Shown here piece by piece: positions 48,501 through 56,306 of a stretch of 64,000 nt of DNA (positions are counted from its first letter, which is position 1; each line of letters opens with the position of its first letter). The notes beneath the pieces were generated by a model, which ran no database searches, was not told the origin of the DNA, and saw only the letters and a program-made list of their open reading frames with translations. Source of the stretch: Chitinophaga oryzae (GTDB taxonomy: Bacteria; Bacteroidota; Bacteroidia; Chitinophagales; Chitinophagaceae); contig NZ_CP051204.2 in assembly GCF_012516375.2 (NCBI RefSeq), positions 868,001 to 932,000 of the forward strand, given 5' to 3'. The position numbers and the translations under genes are program-made.

Positions 48501-48829
48501 CCTTCAAGCTGTTTAAACAGATGGACGGCGAAACCAGCCGCGATATCGTGTCCTTCCTCTGCAAATGCGGTATCCCCGTAAGCCAGGACCAAGGCCCGCA
48601 GGATGAACAAATCCGCGAAGGCCATGAAGAGAAAACTGACATGAGCCGCATGCGCGCTTCCCATGAAGATATCGTGGAACAACACAACGGACATCAGACA
48701 GCACCGGAATATGAAATGCCGGAAGAAAAACAGGAGCCGGTAAGAGTAGGTCCCAAAGTAGGCCGCAACGACCTGTGCCCCTGCGGTAGTGGCAAGAAAT
48801 TTAAAAACTGCCACGGTAAAGACCTGTAG
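45512..48829 (+). CDS. secA: Preprotein translocase ATPase SecA
   Basis: This 1105-residue protein is full-length SecA of the long Bacteroidota type. It has Walker A MATGEGKT, the [17 protein letters not shown] block, the helicase motif [30 protein letters not shown], and a C-terminal zinc site [14 protein letters not shown]. It drives protein export through SecYEG at the inner membrane. A strong terminator follows (48878-48933). Confidence 0.97.
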   Translation: MLGFLTKLFGGNKSDRDIKSVTPIVQQINDEYGKLQSLPIDDLRHKTREFRERIAAHLADIDKEIAEKKEAAEAVEDITEKDTIYQEIDTLKKDRDKQLEVVLKAILPEAFAVVKETARRFSTNPTLTVAATDMDRQLAVQRDYVTIEGDKATWKNSWKAAGNEVTWNMVHYDVQLIGGTVLHQGKIAEMATGEGKTLVSTLPAYLNALAGEGVHIVTVNDYLARRDSEWNGPLFEFLGITVDCIDKHQPNTAERRNAYLADITYGTNNEFGFDYLRDNMVHSPDEMVQRKHHFAMVDEVDSVLIDDARTPLIISGPIPRGEEQEFHALKPRIQYLVDMQKKAVNQYLLEAKKLIAEGKDDPKTGGLALMRAWRGLPKNSALIKYLSEPGVKVLLQKAENYYLADQQREMPKVDEGLFFAIEEKHNSVDLTEKGIGLITQGGEDPNFFVMPDVGSELAEIEKMAVTPEEKLQRKDAMLADYAQKSDRIHSVQQLLKAYTLFDKDVEYVVMDGKVKIVDEQTGRILDGRRYSDGLHQAIEAKENVKVEAATQTFATITLQNYFRMYHKLAGMTGTASTEAGEFWEIYKLDVVTIPTNLPISRGDAEDLVYKTKRDKYKAVIDEIKQMQSKGRPVLVGTTSVEVSELLSKMLTFEKVPHNVLNAKQHAREAQIVAEAGLAGAVTIATNMAGRGTDIKLGPGVKEAGGLAIIGTERHESRRVDRQLRGRAGRQGDPGSSQFFVSLEDDLMRMFGSDRIAGLMDRMGYKEGEVIQHSMITRSIERAQKKVEENNFGIRKRLLEYDDVMNKQRTVIYAKRNHALFGERLAIDIDNAFFDVSENMVITHKESGDYEAFKMDAIINFGIDASITQEELTRTDVPTLASKLYHQALENYHRKVQDITSNTLPVIERIYHEQGHHIENISIPFTDGKKGINVLANLKKVVDTKGHETMNALERSITLALIDEAWKEHLRAMDELKQSVQGAVYEQKDPLLIYKLEAFKLFKQMDGETSRDIVSFLCKCGIPVSQDQGPQDEQIREGHEEKTDMSRMRASHEDIVEQHNGHQTAPEYEMPEEKQEPVRVGPKVGRNDLCPCGSGKKFKNCHGKDL

Positions 48830-48831
48830 TC

Positions 48832-48862
48832 AATTACGAATTACGAATTACGAATTCGGGGT
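48832..48862. repeat. Left ATTACGAA-type arm bracketing the S23 gene, copy F
   Basis: Three tandem 8-bp units followed by TTCGGGGTT start two bases after the secA TAG stop with the boundary word TCAATTACG, the same boundary as in copies A (reverse), B and C. The arm pairs with 49343-49380, including the GGGGT next to the units. Confidence 0.9.
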
Positions 48863-48877
48863 TCGTGCGGAATATTG

Positions 48878-48933
48878 GCGGATTATGGATTTGGACATTT
48901 TAGATGTTGATTTCCATAGTCCGCTTTTTTTTT
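48878..48933 (+). terminator. Intrinsic terminator of secA
   Basis: A 12-bp stem (GCGGATTATGGA at 48878-48889 with TCCATAGTCCGC at 48913-48924, one G-T pair) is followed by nine T. It lies inside the bracketed S23 segment, after the left arm. Confidence 0.85.
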
Positions 48934-48982
48934 GCTTTTTGCTTTTTGTTGTTTGTTATTGTTAACCATTAACCATTGTTTG

Positions 48983-49357
48983 ATGAAACGGAATGTTATT
49001 CTTGAAAAAAGCTATTTATTTGGGATTAGAACTGTAAAATTGTTCTTATATATGAAAGAGAAGGGTGCCGAACAGGTTTTAATGCGACAGCTATTAAAAA
49101 GCGGTACTTCTATAGTAGCGAATGTTGAAGAAGCGGTAGGAGCATCGTCCGGAAGAGACTTTATCTATAAGCTGGACATATCGTATAGGGAAACCAGGGA
49201 GACGATTTTTTGGTTAAAACTTCTGAGAGACACTCAAATTCCGGAACAAAAAATGGCCGCGTCAATGCTCAAAGACAGCGAAGAACTGGCCCGCATTATT
49301 GGCTCTATCCAAAAATCCATTAAAAACCCCAACAATAAAACCACCCCAAATTCGTAA
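48983..49357 (+). CDS. S23-family four-helix-bundle protein (rRNA intervening-sequence type)
   Basis: From the ATG at 48983 the protein has 124 residues and shows the S23 pattern: FGIRTVKLFLYM, QLLKSGTSIVANVEEAVGASSGRDFIYKLDISYRETRETIFWLKLLRD and a last helix with EELARIIGSIQKSI. S23 proteins are known from 23S rRNA intervening sequences and share a fold with the Avd proteins of diversity-generating retroelements; their function is unknown. The last codons (PNS and TAA) lie within the right repeat arm. Upstream are tandem words GCTTTTT and TTAACCA. No rRNA, tRNA or reverse transcriptase gene is adjacent. Confidence 0.88.
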   Translation: MKRNVILEKSYLFGIRTVKLFLYMKEKGAEQVLMRQLLKSGTSIVANVEEAVGASSGRDFIYKLDISYRETRETIFWLKLLRDTQIPEQKMAASMLKDSEELARIIGSIQKSIKNPNNKTTPNS

Positions 49358-49380
49358 TTCGTAATTCGTAATTCGTAATT
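49343..49380. repeat. Right ATTCGTAA-type arm bracketing the S23 gene, copy F
   Basis: ACCCCAAATTCGTAA and three further tandem units form the inverse of the arm at 48832-48862. The arm supplies the stop codon of the S23 gene and ends eight bases before the deoC start. Because the unit is 8 bp and contains TAA, three units place a stop in every frame. Confidence 0.9.
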
Positions 49381-49387
49381 TTATCCC

Positions 49388-50062
49388 ATGATAAATGGAT
49401 ATATTGACCATACGATTTTAAAACCCACTACCACGCTGGAAGATGTTAAGAAGCTGTGCATGGAATGTGTGGAATATGAGTTCGCTGCAGCCTGCGTGCC
49501 CCCGCCCTATGTGAAAGTCGCCAAACAGTTTCTGGGCGCCACCAATACCAAAGTAGCCACCGTTATAGGGTTCCCGTTTGGGTACTCTGCCATCGAAGCG
49601 AAAGTGGCGGAAACAGTGCTGGCCATTGTAGATGGCGCTGACGAACTGGATGTGGTCATCAATATCTCCGCAGTTAAAAACAACGACTGGGAATACCTCG
49701 AAAAAGAGATCGCCAATCTGATGTATATCGTCCGGGAAAAGAAAAAAGTGATCAAAGTGATCATTGAAAGTGGCATATTATTGGAAGAAGAGATCATCAA
49801 ATGCTGCCAGCTCTACAGTAAATACGGGGTGGACTTTGTGAAAACCTCTACCGGTTATGCTGAAAAAGGCGCTACCGTGGAGGCGGTGAAGCTGATGAGG
49901 GCTAATCTGCCTGATAATATACAGATCAAAGCTTCCGGCGGTATTCGTACCTTTGCCTTTGCAGCGGAACTGATAGCAGCCGGCGCCACCCGTATCGGGG
50001 CCAGTGCCAGCGTTCAGATCGTGAAGGAAGGCGGAGAAGACACTGCTCATTCAGATTATTAA
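49388..50062 (+). CDS. deoC: Deoxyribose-phosphate aldolase
   Basis: This 224-residue protein is full-length DeoC, a class I aldolase that splits 2-deoxyribose 5-phosphate into acetaldehyde and glyceraldehyde 3-phosphate. The N-terminal YIDHTILKP, the ADELDVVINI segment with the catalytic Asp, Schiff-base K152 in DFVKTSTGY, and the second Lys in IKASGGIRT are all present. It is cytoplasmic. The SPOR gene starts 20 bases downstream. Its promoter must lie within or just before the repeat arm that ends eight bases upstream, or the gene is read through from S23. Confidence 0.95.
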   Translation: MINGYIDHTILKPTTTLEDVKKLCMECVEYEFAAACVPPPYVKVAKQFLGATNTKVATVIGFPFGYSAIEAKVAETVLAIVDGADELDVVINISAVKNNDWEYLEKEIANLMYIVREKKKVIKVIIESGILLEEEIIKCCQLYSKYGVDFVKTSTGYAEKGATVEAVKLMRANLPDNIQIKASGGIRTFAFAAELIAAGATRIGASASVQIVKEGGEDTAHSDY

Positions 50063-50082
50063 TTTTTAATTATACAGTATTC

Positions 50083-50523
50083 ATGCAAAAATTATTCATC
50101 CTGGTTTGCTGCCTGTTGGGAAGTAGCTGGGCCATGGCGCAGGACTATACCATGTCCGGCAATGGTTCGGTAAAAGTGATCAAGGATAGCCGGTTGGACG
50201 CGCTGATCAGAAAACAGATCTACATCAACACCCTGGCCATCCGCAACCAATCCGGTTTCCGGGTACAGGTGATCTCTACCAACAAGCGCGGCGATGCCAA
50301 TGAAGCCAAAGCCCGGGTAATGCAGCTGTACAGTGATTATCGTACATACCTGGATTATCAGGCACCCTATTTTAAAGTGCGCGTAGGCGATTTCAAAACC
50401 CGCGAGGAAGCCAGCGAGTTGCGCGACAAGCTCTCCAGCCTCTTTTCAGGCGGCGTATTTGTAGTTCCAGCCATTATCAACGTGTCACCGGATAAAGAAC
50501 TGTCGAATGAAGAACCGTATTAA
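50083..50523 (+). CDS. SPOR-domain periplasmic protein
   Basis: This 146-residue protein has a signal peptide (WAMAQ) and a C-terminal SPOR domain (GFRVQVISTNKR...APYFKVRVGDFKTREEASELRDKL). SPOR domains bind denuded glycan strands of peptidoglycan, often at the division site. The last 17 bases overlap the start of the M20 gene, so the two are translationally coupled. Confidence 0.9.
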   Translation: MQKLFILVCCLLGSSWAMAQDYTMSGNGSVKVIKDSRLDALIRKQIYINTLAIRNQSGFRVQVISTNKRGDANEAKARVMQLYSDYRTYLDYQAPYFKVRVGDFKTREEASELRDKLSSLFSGGVFVVPAIINVSPDKELSNEEPY

Positions 50524-51682
50524 AGAGCTGGCTAAAGCCTATGCACCTGCTTTTATAGACATCAGGCGCCATATTCACTCCCATCCCGAACTATCTTTCC
50601 AGGAATATAAAACCTCCGAATTTATTCAGCAGCAACTGGATAAATTCGGCGTGCCCTATAAAGCAGGTATCGCCGGAACAGGCGTTATCGCGCTCATAGA
50701 AGGTAAAAATCCTGCTTCCAAAACCATCGCCCTCCGGGCAGACATCGATGCGCTACCCATCAACGAGGCCAACGATGTGTCCTATAAGTCGGTGAACAAC
50801 GGCATTATGCACGCCTGTGGCCACGACGTACATACTACTGTGGTATTGGGCGCTACCAAAATACTGCATGAACTGAAAGATGAGCTGGAAGGAACGGTCA
50901 AAATCCTGTTTCAGCCCGGTGAAGAAAAACACCCGGGCGGCGCCAGCATCATGATCGAAGAAGGCGCGCTGGAAAACCCCCGTCCGGACGCTATCCTGGG
51001 CCTGCATGTGCATCCTTCCATGGAGACCGGCAAACTGGGATTCTGCGCCGGTAAATACATGGCCAGCGCCGACGAGATTTATATCACGGTGAAAAGCAAA
51101 GGCGGGCACGCCGCCCAGCCGCATCTCACCGTAGACACCATCCTGGTGGCTTCGCAGCTGGTGGTAAGCCTGCAACAGGTGATTTCCCGCAACAACAACC
51201 CTTTCTCCCCGTCGGTACTGTCTATCTGTGCTTTCAACGGCGGTTTCACCACCAATGTGATTCCCAGCGAAGTAAAACTGATGGGCACTTTCAGAGCGAT
51301 GGACGAAACCTGGCGTTTTAAAGCGCATGAGCTGATCCGCAAACAGGCAGCCGGCATCGCAGAAGCGACGGGCGCTGATATCGATATCGACATTCTCGTG
51401 GGTTACCCCACCCTGTATAATAATGAAGCCGTTACCGCCAAAGCCAGGCAACTGGCTGAAGACTACATCGGCAAAGAGCAGGTGGAAGACACAGAACTGC
51501 GCATGGGCGCGGAAGACTTCGCGTTTTATTCGCAGATCGTACCAGCCTGCTTCTTCCGGCTCGGTACCGGTAACAAGGAAAAAGGGATCACCTCCGGTGT
51601 ACATACGCCTACTTTCGATGTAGACGAAAGAGCCATTGAAATAGGAATGGGCACCATGGCTTACCTGGCCACCCAATTCTGA
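50507..51682 (+). CDS. M20-family amidohydrolase (N-acyl amino acid or IAA-amino acid hydrolase type)
   Basis: This 391-residue cytoplasmic enzyme has the M20D pattern: RRHIHSHPELSFQE, metal ligands in MHACGHDVHTT, LFQPGEEKHPGGAS, a lid domain, and a late GAEDFAFYSQ. It would remove acyl groups from N-acyl amino acids using two metal ions. The substrate is open. Its start overlaps the SPOR gene by 17 bases. A good terminator follows. Confidence 0.92.
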   Translation: MKNRIKELAKAYAPAFIDIRRHIHSHPELSFQEYKTSEFIQQQLDKFGVPYKAGIAGTGVIALIEGKNPASKTIALRADIDALPINEANDVSYKSVNNGIMHACGHDVHTTVVLGATKILHELKDELEGTVKILFQPGEEKHPGGASIMIEEGALENPRPDAILGLHVHPSMETGKLGFCAGKYMASADEIYITVKSKGGHAAQPHLTVDTILVASQLVVSLQQVISRNNNPFSPSVLSICAFNGGFTTNVIPSEVKLMGTFRAMDETWRFKAHELIRKQAAGIAEATGADIDIDILVGYPTLYNNEAVTAKARQLAEDYIGKEQVEDTELRMGAEDFAFYSQIVPACFFRLGTGNKEKGITSGVHTPTFDVDERAIEIGMGTMAYLATQF

Positions 51683-51702
51683 GAGAGGTAAAACATCATA
51701 AT

Positions 51703-51737
51703 AAAAGCGTCTCGATAAACATCGGGACGCTTTTTTA
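51703..51737 (+). terminator. Terminator of the deoC-SPOR-M20 unit
   Basis: The stem AAGCGTCTCGAT / ATCGGGACGCTT (one G-T pair) with loop AAAC is followed by TTTTATTT. It lies 22 bases past the M20 stop. Confidence 0.85.
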
Positions 51738-51832
51738 TTTCGATTCTTTTTGTGATGACAGGAGGATGAATGGATAGTCGTCCCCGTGATTTGAAGTAAA
51801 GTCGTAAATCGTATAATCCTTAACGTTAGTAT

Positions 51833-52588
51833 TTATTTTATTTCCCTGATACGCTGCAACACCATTGGTGAAAGATGGATTTCCCGAAGGCTGTCCAGCT
51901 GCATGGTCCCCCGCTCGTAAGCGCCCCGGAATTCAAGCCTGGAGCCTCTGGCCAGGAGAATGTCCACACTGTCGATCTTCGTGGCATCATCAATAACGAG
52001 ATTGCTTTCACGACCGCCGGAAAAAGAAAGGATGCCTATCTGGCTGTTCGAAAAGTACGTCTCTGCTTTCGGCCCCGCGGTAACAGTCAGTGAAGAGGAC
52101 TTCATATCGTTAAACCGCAAATGCGAAGAAGGTGCAATGACCTGTTTGATCGCCGGCGCTTTCAGTTCCAGGTCGCCGGATTTGAATACGGTGATGATCA
52201 GCGTGTCGGCGGCGTAGCGTACCGATATGCTGTCGGATGTATATTTGGTCAGCGTATACTTTTCGTCCGGTTTTATGCTAAGGAAGCCTGCAGGCCAGGT
52301 GCTGGTGATCGTCGTCTCACTGGTGGTATTGCCATCCATCGTTTTGATTTGTTTGACCTTGACCGAGCGGATACTATCATGCTGTGGCTGGCCGGAAGCA
52401 GTTTCCACTTTCACTATCTGAAACGGTTGCAGCGTTATCGTGGTGGGAGCTGCATAATCCCGCGGTCCGCCGGAATTGACATTGGTAATTCCATTGCTGT
52501 AATTGGCACGCAGCACAATATCGGTGCACAGCATCAATAACACGAGTGCCCCCAGGAAGCCGAGTAATAATTTATTGCTGGTTTTCAT
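51833..52588 (-). CDS. Membrane-anchored or secreted protein of unknown function
   Basis: This 251-residue protein has an N-terminal hydrophobic segment (about 7-27) and then a beta-strand-rich body with repeated short segments (SSLTVTAGPKAETYF, GILSFSGGRESNLVIDDATKIDSVDILLARGSRLEF), somewhat like the beta-helix of DUF2807-type putative auto-transporter adhesins. I do not recognise the family with certainty. It is the last gene of the GntR/ABC operon, one base after the regulator stop, so it is probably part of the same envelope response. Confidence 0.7.
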   Translation of the reverse strand: MKTSNKLLLGFLGALVLLMLCTDIVLRANYSNGITNVNSGGPRDYAAPTTITLQPFQIVKVETASGQPQHDSIRSVKVKQIKTMDGNTTSETTITSTWPAGFLSIKPDEKYTLTKYTSDSISVRYAADTLIITVFKSGDLELKAPAIKQVIAPSSHLRFNDMKSSSLTVTAGPKAETYFSNSQIGILSFSGGRESNLVIDDATKIDSVDILLARGSRLEFRGAYERGTMQLDSLREIHLSPMVLQRIREIK

Positions 52589-52589
52589 G

Positions 52590-52961
52590 TTATTTGAAAT
52601 TAGATTTTTTGAATTTTTCGTAATACGGTTTCAGTTCATCCACATCAATATCCAGCAGGTACATGCTGCGGAAGAGGCTGGGCAGTTCGTTGGAGATAAA
52701 CGCTTCCTTTTTGAACTGCCTGATTTTTTTAACGGCGTCCGGGGTGATGAAATACCCGATGCCTCTTTTGTTGGAGATGATTTCCTGTTGCTGGAGCAGT
52801 TCACAGGTGCGCATGACGGTGTTGGGGTTGACCTCCAGCTGAACGGCCAGTTCTCTTACAGAAGGGATGCGTTCTTCCGGTTGCCACTTGTTCAACAGCA
52901 CCTGTTCACATATATAGTCTGCGATCTGCAGATAAATGGCTTGAGAGTCTTTGAATTCCAT
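52590..52961 (-). CDS. GntR-family regulator, YtrA subfamily
   Basis: This 123-residue protein has a winged helix (QIADYICEQVLLNKWQPEERIPSVRELAVQLEVNPNTVMRTCELL) and only a short helical C-terminal part, as in YtrA regulators, which control ABC transporter operons that contain them. The palindrome at 54631-54654 upstream of the operon is the expected target. It ends one base from the next gene. Confidence 0.92.
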   Translation of the reverse strand: MEFKDSQAIYLQIADYICEQVLLNKWQPEERIPSVRELAVQLEVNPNTVMRTCELLQQQEIISNKRGIGYFITPDAVKKIRQFKKEAFISNELPSLFRSMYLLDIDVDELKPYYEKFKKSNFK

Positions 52962-52972
52962 GTCGCAATGTT

Positions 52973-53776
52973 TTAGATTTCCTTGTCTTTTAACCGGAAA
53001 TAGGCGATGGTCCAGAGAGCGGGCGCCAGCAGGTATTGTGCGCTGAATATATAACTGTTGATCATCTTTTCTGAAATCACGTATACATTCGATTTATACA
53101 TGCCGTCGTGGACCCCTACGAGAATAAAAGGCGCGTTTTGAAAAGGTGTTTGCATATGGCCGGCAAAAAGTATCCACACAAACAGGGTGTTCAGCAGATA
53201 AAGGCCTGCAAGGCAAACGAGCGTGGCCACCAGTGTTTTGATAAAGGCCAGCCGGGCGAAGTATATAGCTCCCAGTAAAAACAGCGCATGGCAGAAAAGA
53301 TAAGCGTAGTAGATATAGATATGGCCGTCCTCTTTGGTCAGAAAGCTCCAGTCGAGCTGTAAAGACCTTTCGTTTCTGATAAGCGATACTTTGTTGAGAA
53401 ACAGCAATGCTGCATAGGCCGCGATATGATAAACAAGGAGGTAACCCACCGTGGTGATCAGGAAAATAGTGATGAATTTCTCAAAATGGGAAGCGGGCAA
53501 CATCAGGAACTGCGCTCCTTTTTCTTTGCTGGCCAGCTCGCTGAAAGCCATGCTGGTGAACAGCAGGCCTCCGAAGAAAAGACCGAAATAATAGAAGCCG
53601 ACTACCTCGCTCAGTTCATGCGGAGCGTTGTCTGTGAGCAGCATGAAGGCCGGAACCAGCATCAACAGGCCAAAGATGGAGAGGGCTCCCAGCAGATACG
53701 ATTTCCACGATGCGAGTATATGGTATTGGAAATAGTAGCCCAGGCGGCGGAAATCCAGTACGTTGTTAGATTGCAT
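52973..53776 (-). CDS. ABC transporter membrane protein
   Basis: This 267-residue protein has six hydrophobic segments (about 24-45, 60-84, 100-122, 150-170, 178-208, 240-258). It follows the ATPase gene by 8 bases and precedes the GntR regulator by 11, so it is the permease of a YtrBCD-like system. No known permease motif is visible. Transport direction and substrate are unknown; YtrA-controlled systems often respond to cell-envelope stress. Confidence 0.8.
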   Translation of the reverse strand: MQSNNVLDFRRLGYYFQYHILASWKSYLLGALSIFGLLMLVPAFMLLTDNAPHELSEVVGFYYFGLFFGGLLFTSMAFSELASKEKGAQFLMLPASHFEKFITIFLITTVGYLLVYHIAAYAALLFLNKVSLIRNERSLQLDWSFLTKEDGHIYIYYAYLFCHALFLLGAIYFARLAFIKTLVATLVCLAGLYLLNTLFVWILFAGHMQTPFQNAPFILVGVHDGMYKSNVYVISEKMINSYIFSAQYLLAPALWTIAYFRLKDKEI

Positions 53777-53784
53777 GGGTTTAA

Positions 53785-54618
53785 TCAGTTAAAAAGTTCT
53801 TGAATGGGTTGGCGGTTGGAGAGGATAGCGTTGAACAGCAGCTCCATATCGATTTTGCTTTGTTCCATGTTTTCATTTTTCATGATCACGGAGTGGCCGC
53901 GGAGACTACTGTCTGCATACAGTATCGGCAGGCGGTCGTCCAGCTGGGCCAGCAGTTTGAAGCTCAGTTTATCCGTTACGGTGCCTACATCCTGGTGGAA
54001 GATAATTTTGTGGTCGTCGATGATGACGATGCTGTCTATCAGGTTGTCGAGGTCCCTTACCTGGTGCGTGGATATCACCATGCATTTGTCGTCCGTAACG
54101 GCGGCTGCCATTACTTTGCGGAACTGGCTTTTGGAGGGAATATCGAGGCCGTTGGTGGGTTCGTCCATGATCAGCACTTTGGTATTGGTTGCCAGTGCGA
54201 AGCTGATAATGACTTTTTTCTTCTGGCCGTAAGACATGTTGGTCAGTTGCTGGTCCTGCGGGATAGCGAATTCCCTCAGGTAGCTGTAAAAGGCCTGTTC
54301 ATCGAAACGGGGGTAAAAAGGAGCGTTGGCCTTTACATAGGTGCGGATGCTGATTTTAGGCAGGTTGAACTCTTCCGGTACGAGGAATATTTCCCGGAGG
54401 AAGGCCGGCTGCCGCTTCGCTGTTTTATAACCCATTACCTCACAGGCGCCTCCGTCGGGGAATAACAAACCGGCGATCTGTTTGAGCAGGGTGGACTTGC
54501 CAGCGCCGTTTTTGCCGAGGAGGCCATATATATGGCCTGCTTCCAGCCGGAGGCTGAGATCCTCGAACAGGGGCCTGTTGGGGCGGTAGCTGAATTTCAG
54601 GGATTGGATGTTAATCAT
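53785..54618 (-). CDS. ABC transporter ATP-binding protein (YtrB-like)
   Basis: This 277-residue ATPase has Walker A GKNGAGKST (about 35-43), signature MSYGQKKKV, Walker B VLIMDEPTNGLD and switch His in ISTHQ. It is the first gene of the operon and is transcribed from a promoter overlapping the GntR operator. It would power the membrane protein encoded directly downstream. Confidence 0.93.
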   Translation of the reverse strand: MINIQSLKFSYRPNRPLFEDLSLRLEAGHIYGLLGKNGAGKSTLLKQIAGLLFPDGGACEVMGYKTAKRQPAFLREIFLVPEEFNLPKISIRTYVKANAPFYPRFDEQAFYSYLREFAIPQDQQLTNMSYGQKKKVIISFALATNTKVLIMDEPTNGLDIPSKSQFRKVMAAAVTDDKCMVISTHQVRDLDNLIDSIVIIDDHKIIFHQDVGTVTDKLSFKLLAQLDDRLPILYADSSLRGHSVIMKNENMEQSKIDMELLFNAILSNRQPIQELFN

Positions 54619-54630
54619 ATCGTGTGATTT

Positions 54631-54654
54631 AGTGTACTACTTAACTAGTACACT
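54631..54654. promoter_or_regulatory. GntR/YtrA-type operator
   Basis: AGTGTACTA and TAGTACACT form a perfect inverted repeat with a six-base spacer, 13 bases upstream of the ABC ATPase start and just downstream of the -7 box. This is the form of site bound by YtrA-type regulators, and the only such regulator in the window is in the operon it controls. Confidence 0.75.
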
Positions 54655-54656
54655 GT

Positions 54657-54685
54657 GAAAGTACGACTTTAGATCATAAATCAAA
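54657..54685 (-). promoter_or_regulatory. Promoter of the GntR/ABC operon
   Basis: On the reverse strand TTTG (54682-54685) and TACTTTC (54657-54663) match the Bacteroidota -33 and -7 elements with 18 bases between. The operator lies at the expected transcription start, which fits repression by the GntR protein. Confidence 0.55.
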
Positions 54686-54765
54686 ATTTTTTTTTAGGGG
54701 GGATGGGAAGGTGTTGAAATGGGGGCGTAAGCGCAGGGGGGCTGGGTTGTCCATGGGGAACAAAA

Positions 54766-54790
54766 AAGGCTGACCGGTGAGGTCAGCCTT
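54766..54790 (-). terminator. Terminator of glyA
   Basis: A perfect 10-bp stem (AAGGCTGACC with GGTCAGCCTT, loop GGTGA) lies 22 bases past the glyA stop; on the reverse strand it is followed by TTTTTGTTCC. Confidence 0.85.
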
Positions 54791-54812
54791 CTATACTGGT
54801 ATTGTGGTCTTC

Positions 54813-56090
54813 TTAGAGTTCCGGGTACAGCGGGAATTGCTGCATGAAGCCATTCACTTCACCTCTTACTTTGGTGATGAGGGCTTCATTATCAGCGTCC
54901 ATGAGCAGTTGATCGATCCAGTCAACGATCTGCTCCATATGACCTTCTTTCAGGCCGCGGGTGGTGATGGCAGGAACGCCTACACGGATACCGGAGGTGA
55001 TGAAAGCAGATTTATCGTCGAACGGAACCATGTTTTTGTTGGCAGTGATTTCTGCTTTCACCAGGGTTTGTTCGGCTTTTTTACCGGAGATGTTTTTATT
55101 GCGCAGGTCTATCAGCATGAGGTGGTTGTCTGTACCGCCGCTGATGATCTGGTAGCCTCTGTTCACGAAGCTTTTAGCCATGGCCTGGGCGTTTTTCAGG
55201 ATCTGTTTGGCGTACACGTCGTATTCGTCAGACAGGATTTCGAAGAAAGACACGGCTTTGGCAGCGATGACGTGTTCGAGCGGACCACCCTGGATACCGG
55301 GGAATACAGCGGTATCGATGAGGGAGCTCATGAGGCGGATTTCGCCTTTCGGAGTTTTCAGGCCGAAAGGATTTTCGAAGTCTTTGCCCATCATGATCAT
55401 ACCGCCGCGGGGGCCACGCAGTGTTTTATGGGTGGTGGTGGTTACGAAGTGGCAGTGTTCGAACGGTGAGTTGAGCAGTCCTTTGGCGATAAGGCCCGCA
55501 GGATGCGCAATGTCTGCCAGTACGAAAGCGCCTACCTGGTCAGCGATTTCGCGGATACGTTTATAATCCCAGTCACGGCTGTAGGCAGAGGCGCCGCATA
55601 CGATCAGTTTGGGTTTTTCGCGGTTGGCGATTTCTTCCATTTTATCGTATTCCACGAGGCCTGTTTCTTTATTAACGCCGTAGAAATGAGGTTCATAAAG
55701 CTTGCCGGAGTAGTTTACAGCAGAACCGTGGGTCAGGTGACCGCCCATGCTGAGGTCCAGGCCGAGGATTTTATCACCGGGCTGCAGGATGGCCAGCATT
55801 ACTGCGGCATTGGCCTGTGCTCCGGAGTGAGGTTGTACGTTGGCATAAGCAGCCCCAAATATTTGTTTAGCCCTGTCAATGGCCAGTTGTTCGCTCTGGT
55901 CCACGATTTCGCAGCCTGCGTAGTATCTTTTGCCAGGGTAGCCTTCGGCGTATTTATTCGTCATCACATTACCCATGGCCTGCATTACCTGCAAGCTGGT
56001 AAAGTTTTCAGATGCGATCAATTCGATGCCATGGCGCTGACGCTCCAATTCCTGGCGGATAATATCAAATATTTGCTGGTCTCTTTGCAT
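54813..56090 (-). CDS. glyA: Serine hydroxymethyltransferase
   Basis: This 425-residue protein is full-length GlyA, which converts serine and tetrahydrofolate to glycine and methylene-tetrahydrofolate with pyridoxal phosphate. The PLP lysine is K222 in [14 protein letters not shown]; the N-terminal IELIASENF and [14 protein letters not shown] blocks are intact. It is cytoplasmic and stands alone. A good TTG / TAAATTTG promoter is present at 56110-56140. Confidence 0.97.
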   Translation of the reverse strand: MQRDQQIFDIIRQELERQRHGIELIASENFTSLQVMQAMGNVMTNKYAEGYPGKRYYAGCEIVDQSEQLAIDRAKQIFGAAYANVQPHSGAQANAAVMLAILQPGDKILGLDLSMGGHLTHGSAVNYSGKLYEPHFYGVNKETGLVEYDKMEEIANREKPKLIVCGASAYSRDWDYKRIREIADQVGAFVLADIAHPAGLIAKGLLNSPFEHCHFVTTTTHKTLRGPRGGMIMMGKDFENPFGLKTPKGEIRLMSSLIDTAVFPGIQGGPLEHVIAAKAVSFFEILSDEYDVYAKQILKNAQAMAKSFVNRGYQIISGGTDNHLMLIDLRNKNISGKKAEQTLVKAEITANKNMVPFDDKSAFITSGIRVGVPAITTRGLKEGHMEQIVDWIDQLLMDADNEALITKVRGEVNGFMQQFPLYPEL

Positions 56091-56109
56091 GATGCCTTAA
56101 AATTTGCTG

Positions 56110-56140
56110 CAAATTTAGAATAACTCCCGATCAAATGCAA
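56110..56140 (-). promoter_or_regulatory. Promoter of glyA
   Basis: On the reverse strand TAAATTTG (56110-56117) and TTG (56138-56140) match the Bacteroidota promoter consensus with 20 bases between, starting 20 bases before the glyA ATG. Confidence 0.65.
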
Positions 56141-56154
56141 TTCGGAATATTTTG

Positions 56155-56264
56155 GTATTTAGATATTTGGTTATTTGATTATTTAAGGAGTTCATTAATA
56201 GTGTCGGGTGTAAATGAACTCTCCAATAACCCAGTGACCAAATGGCCAAATAACTAAATAATTG
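56155..56264. repeat. AT-rich inverted repeat (ATTTGGTTATTTG type)
   Basis: Left and right parts share TTATTTGG and TTATTTAGTTATTTG-like words in opposite orientation, around an inner stem AGTTCATT / AATGAACT (56189-56196 with 56213-56220). It fills the divergent gap between glyA and the nucleotidyltransferase gene. The structure is like the other arm-and-core elements, but the arms are imperfect. Confidence 0.6.
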
Positions 56265-56306
56265 TCTATTTTCGCGGCATTCGGAGCTTATCCTAACTAC
56301 AACTAC

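Noticed and set aside
48983..49357. S23 protein as Avd of a diversity-generating retroelement
   Set aside because: No reverse transcriptase, template repeat or variable-repeat target gene is visible nearby.
48832..49380. CRISPR-like reading of the regularly repeated ATTACGAA units
   Set aside because: The 8-bp units are directly tandem without spacers and form inverted arms; there are no cas genes.
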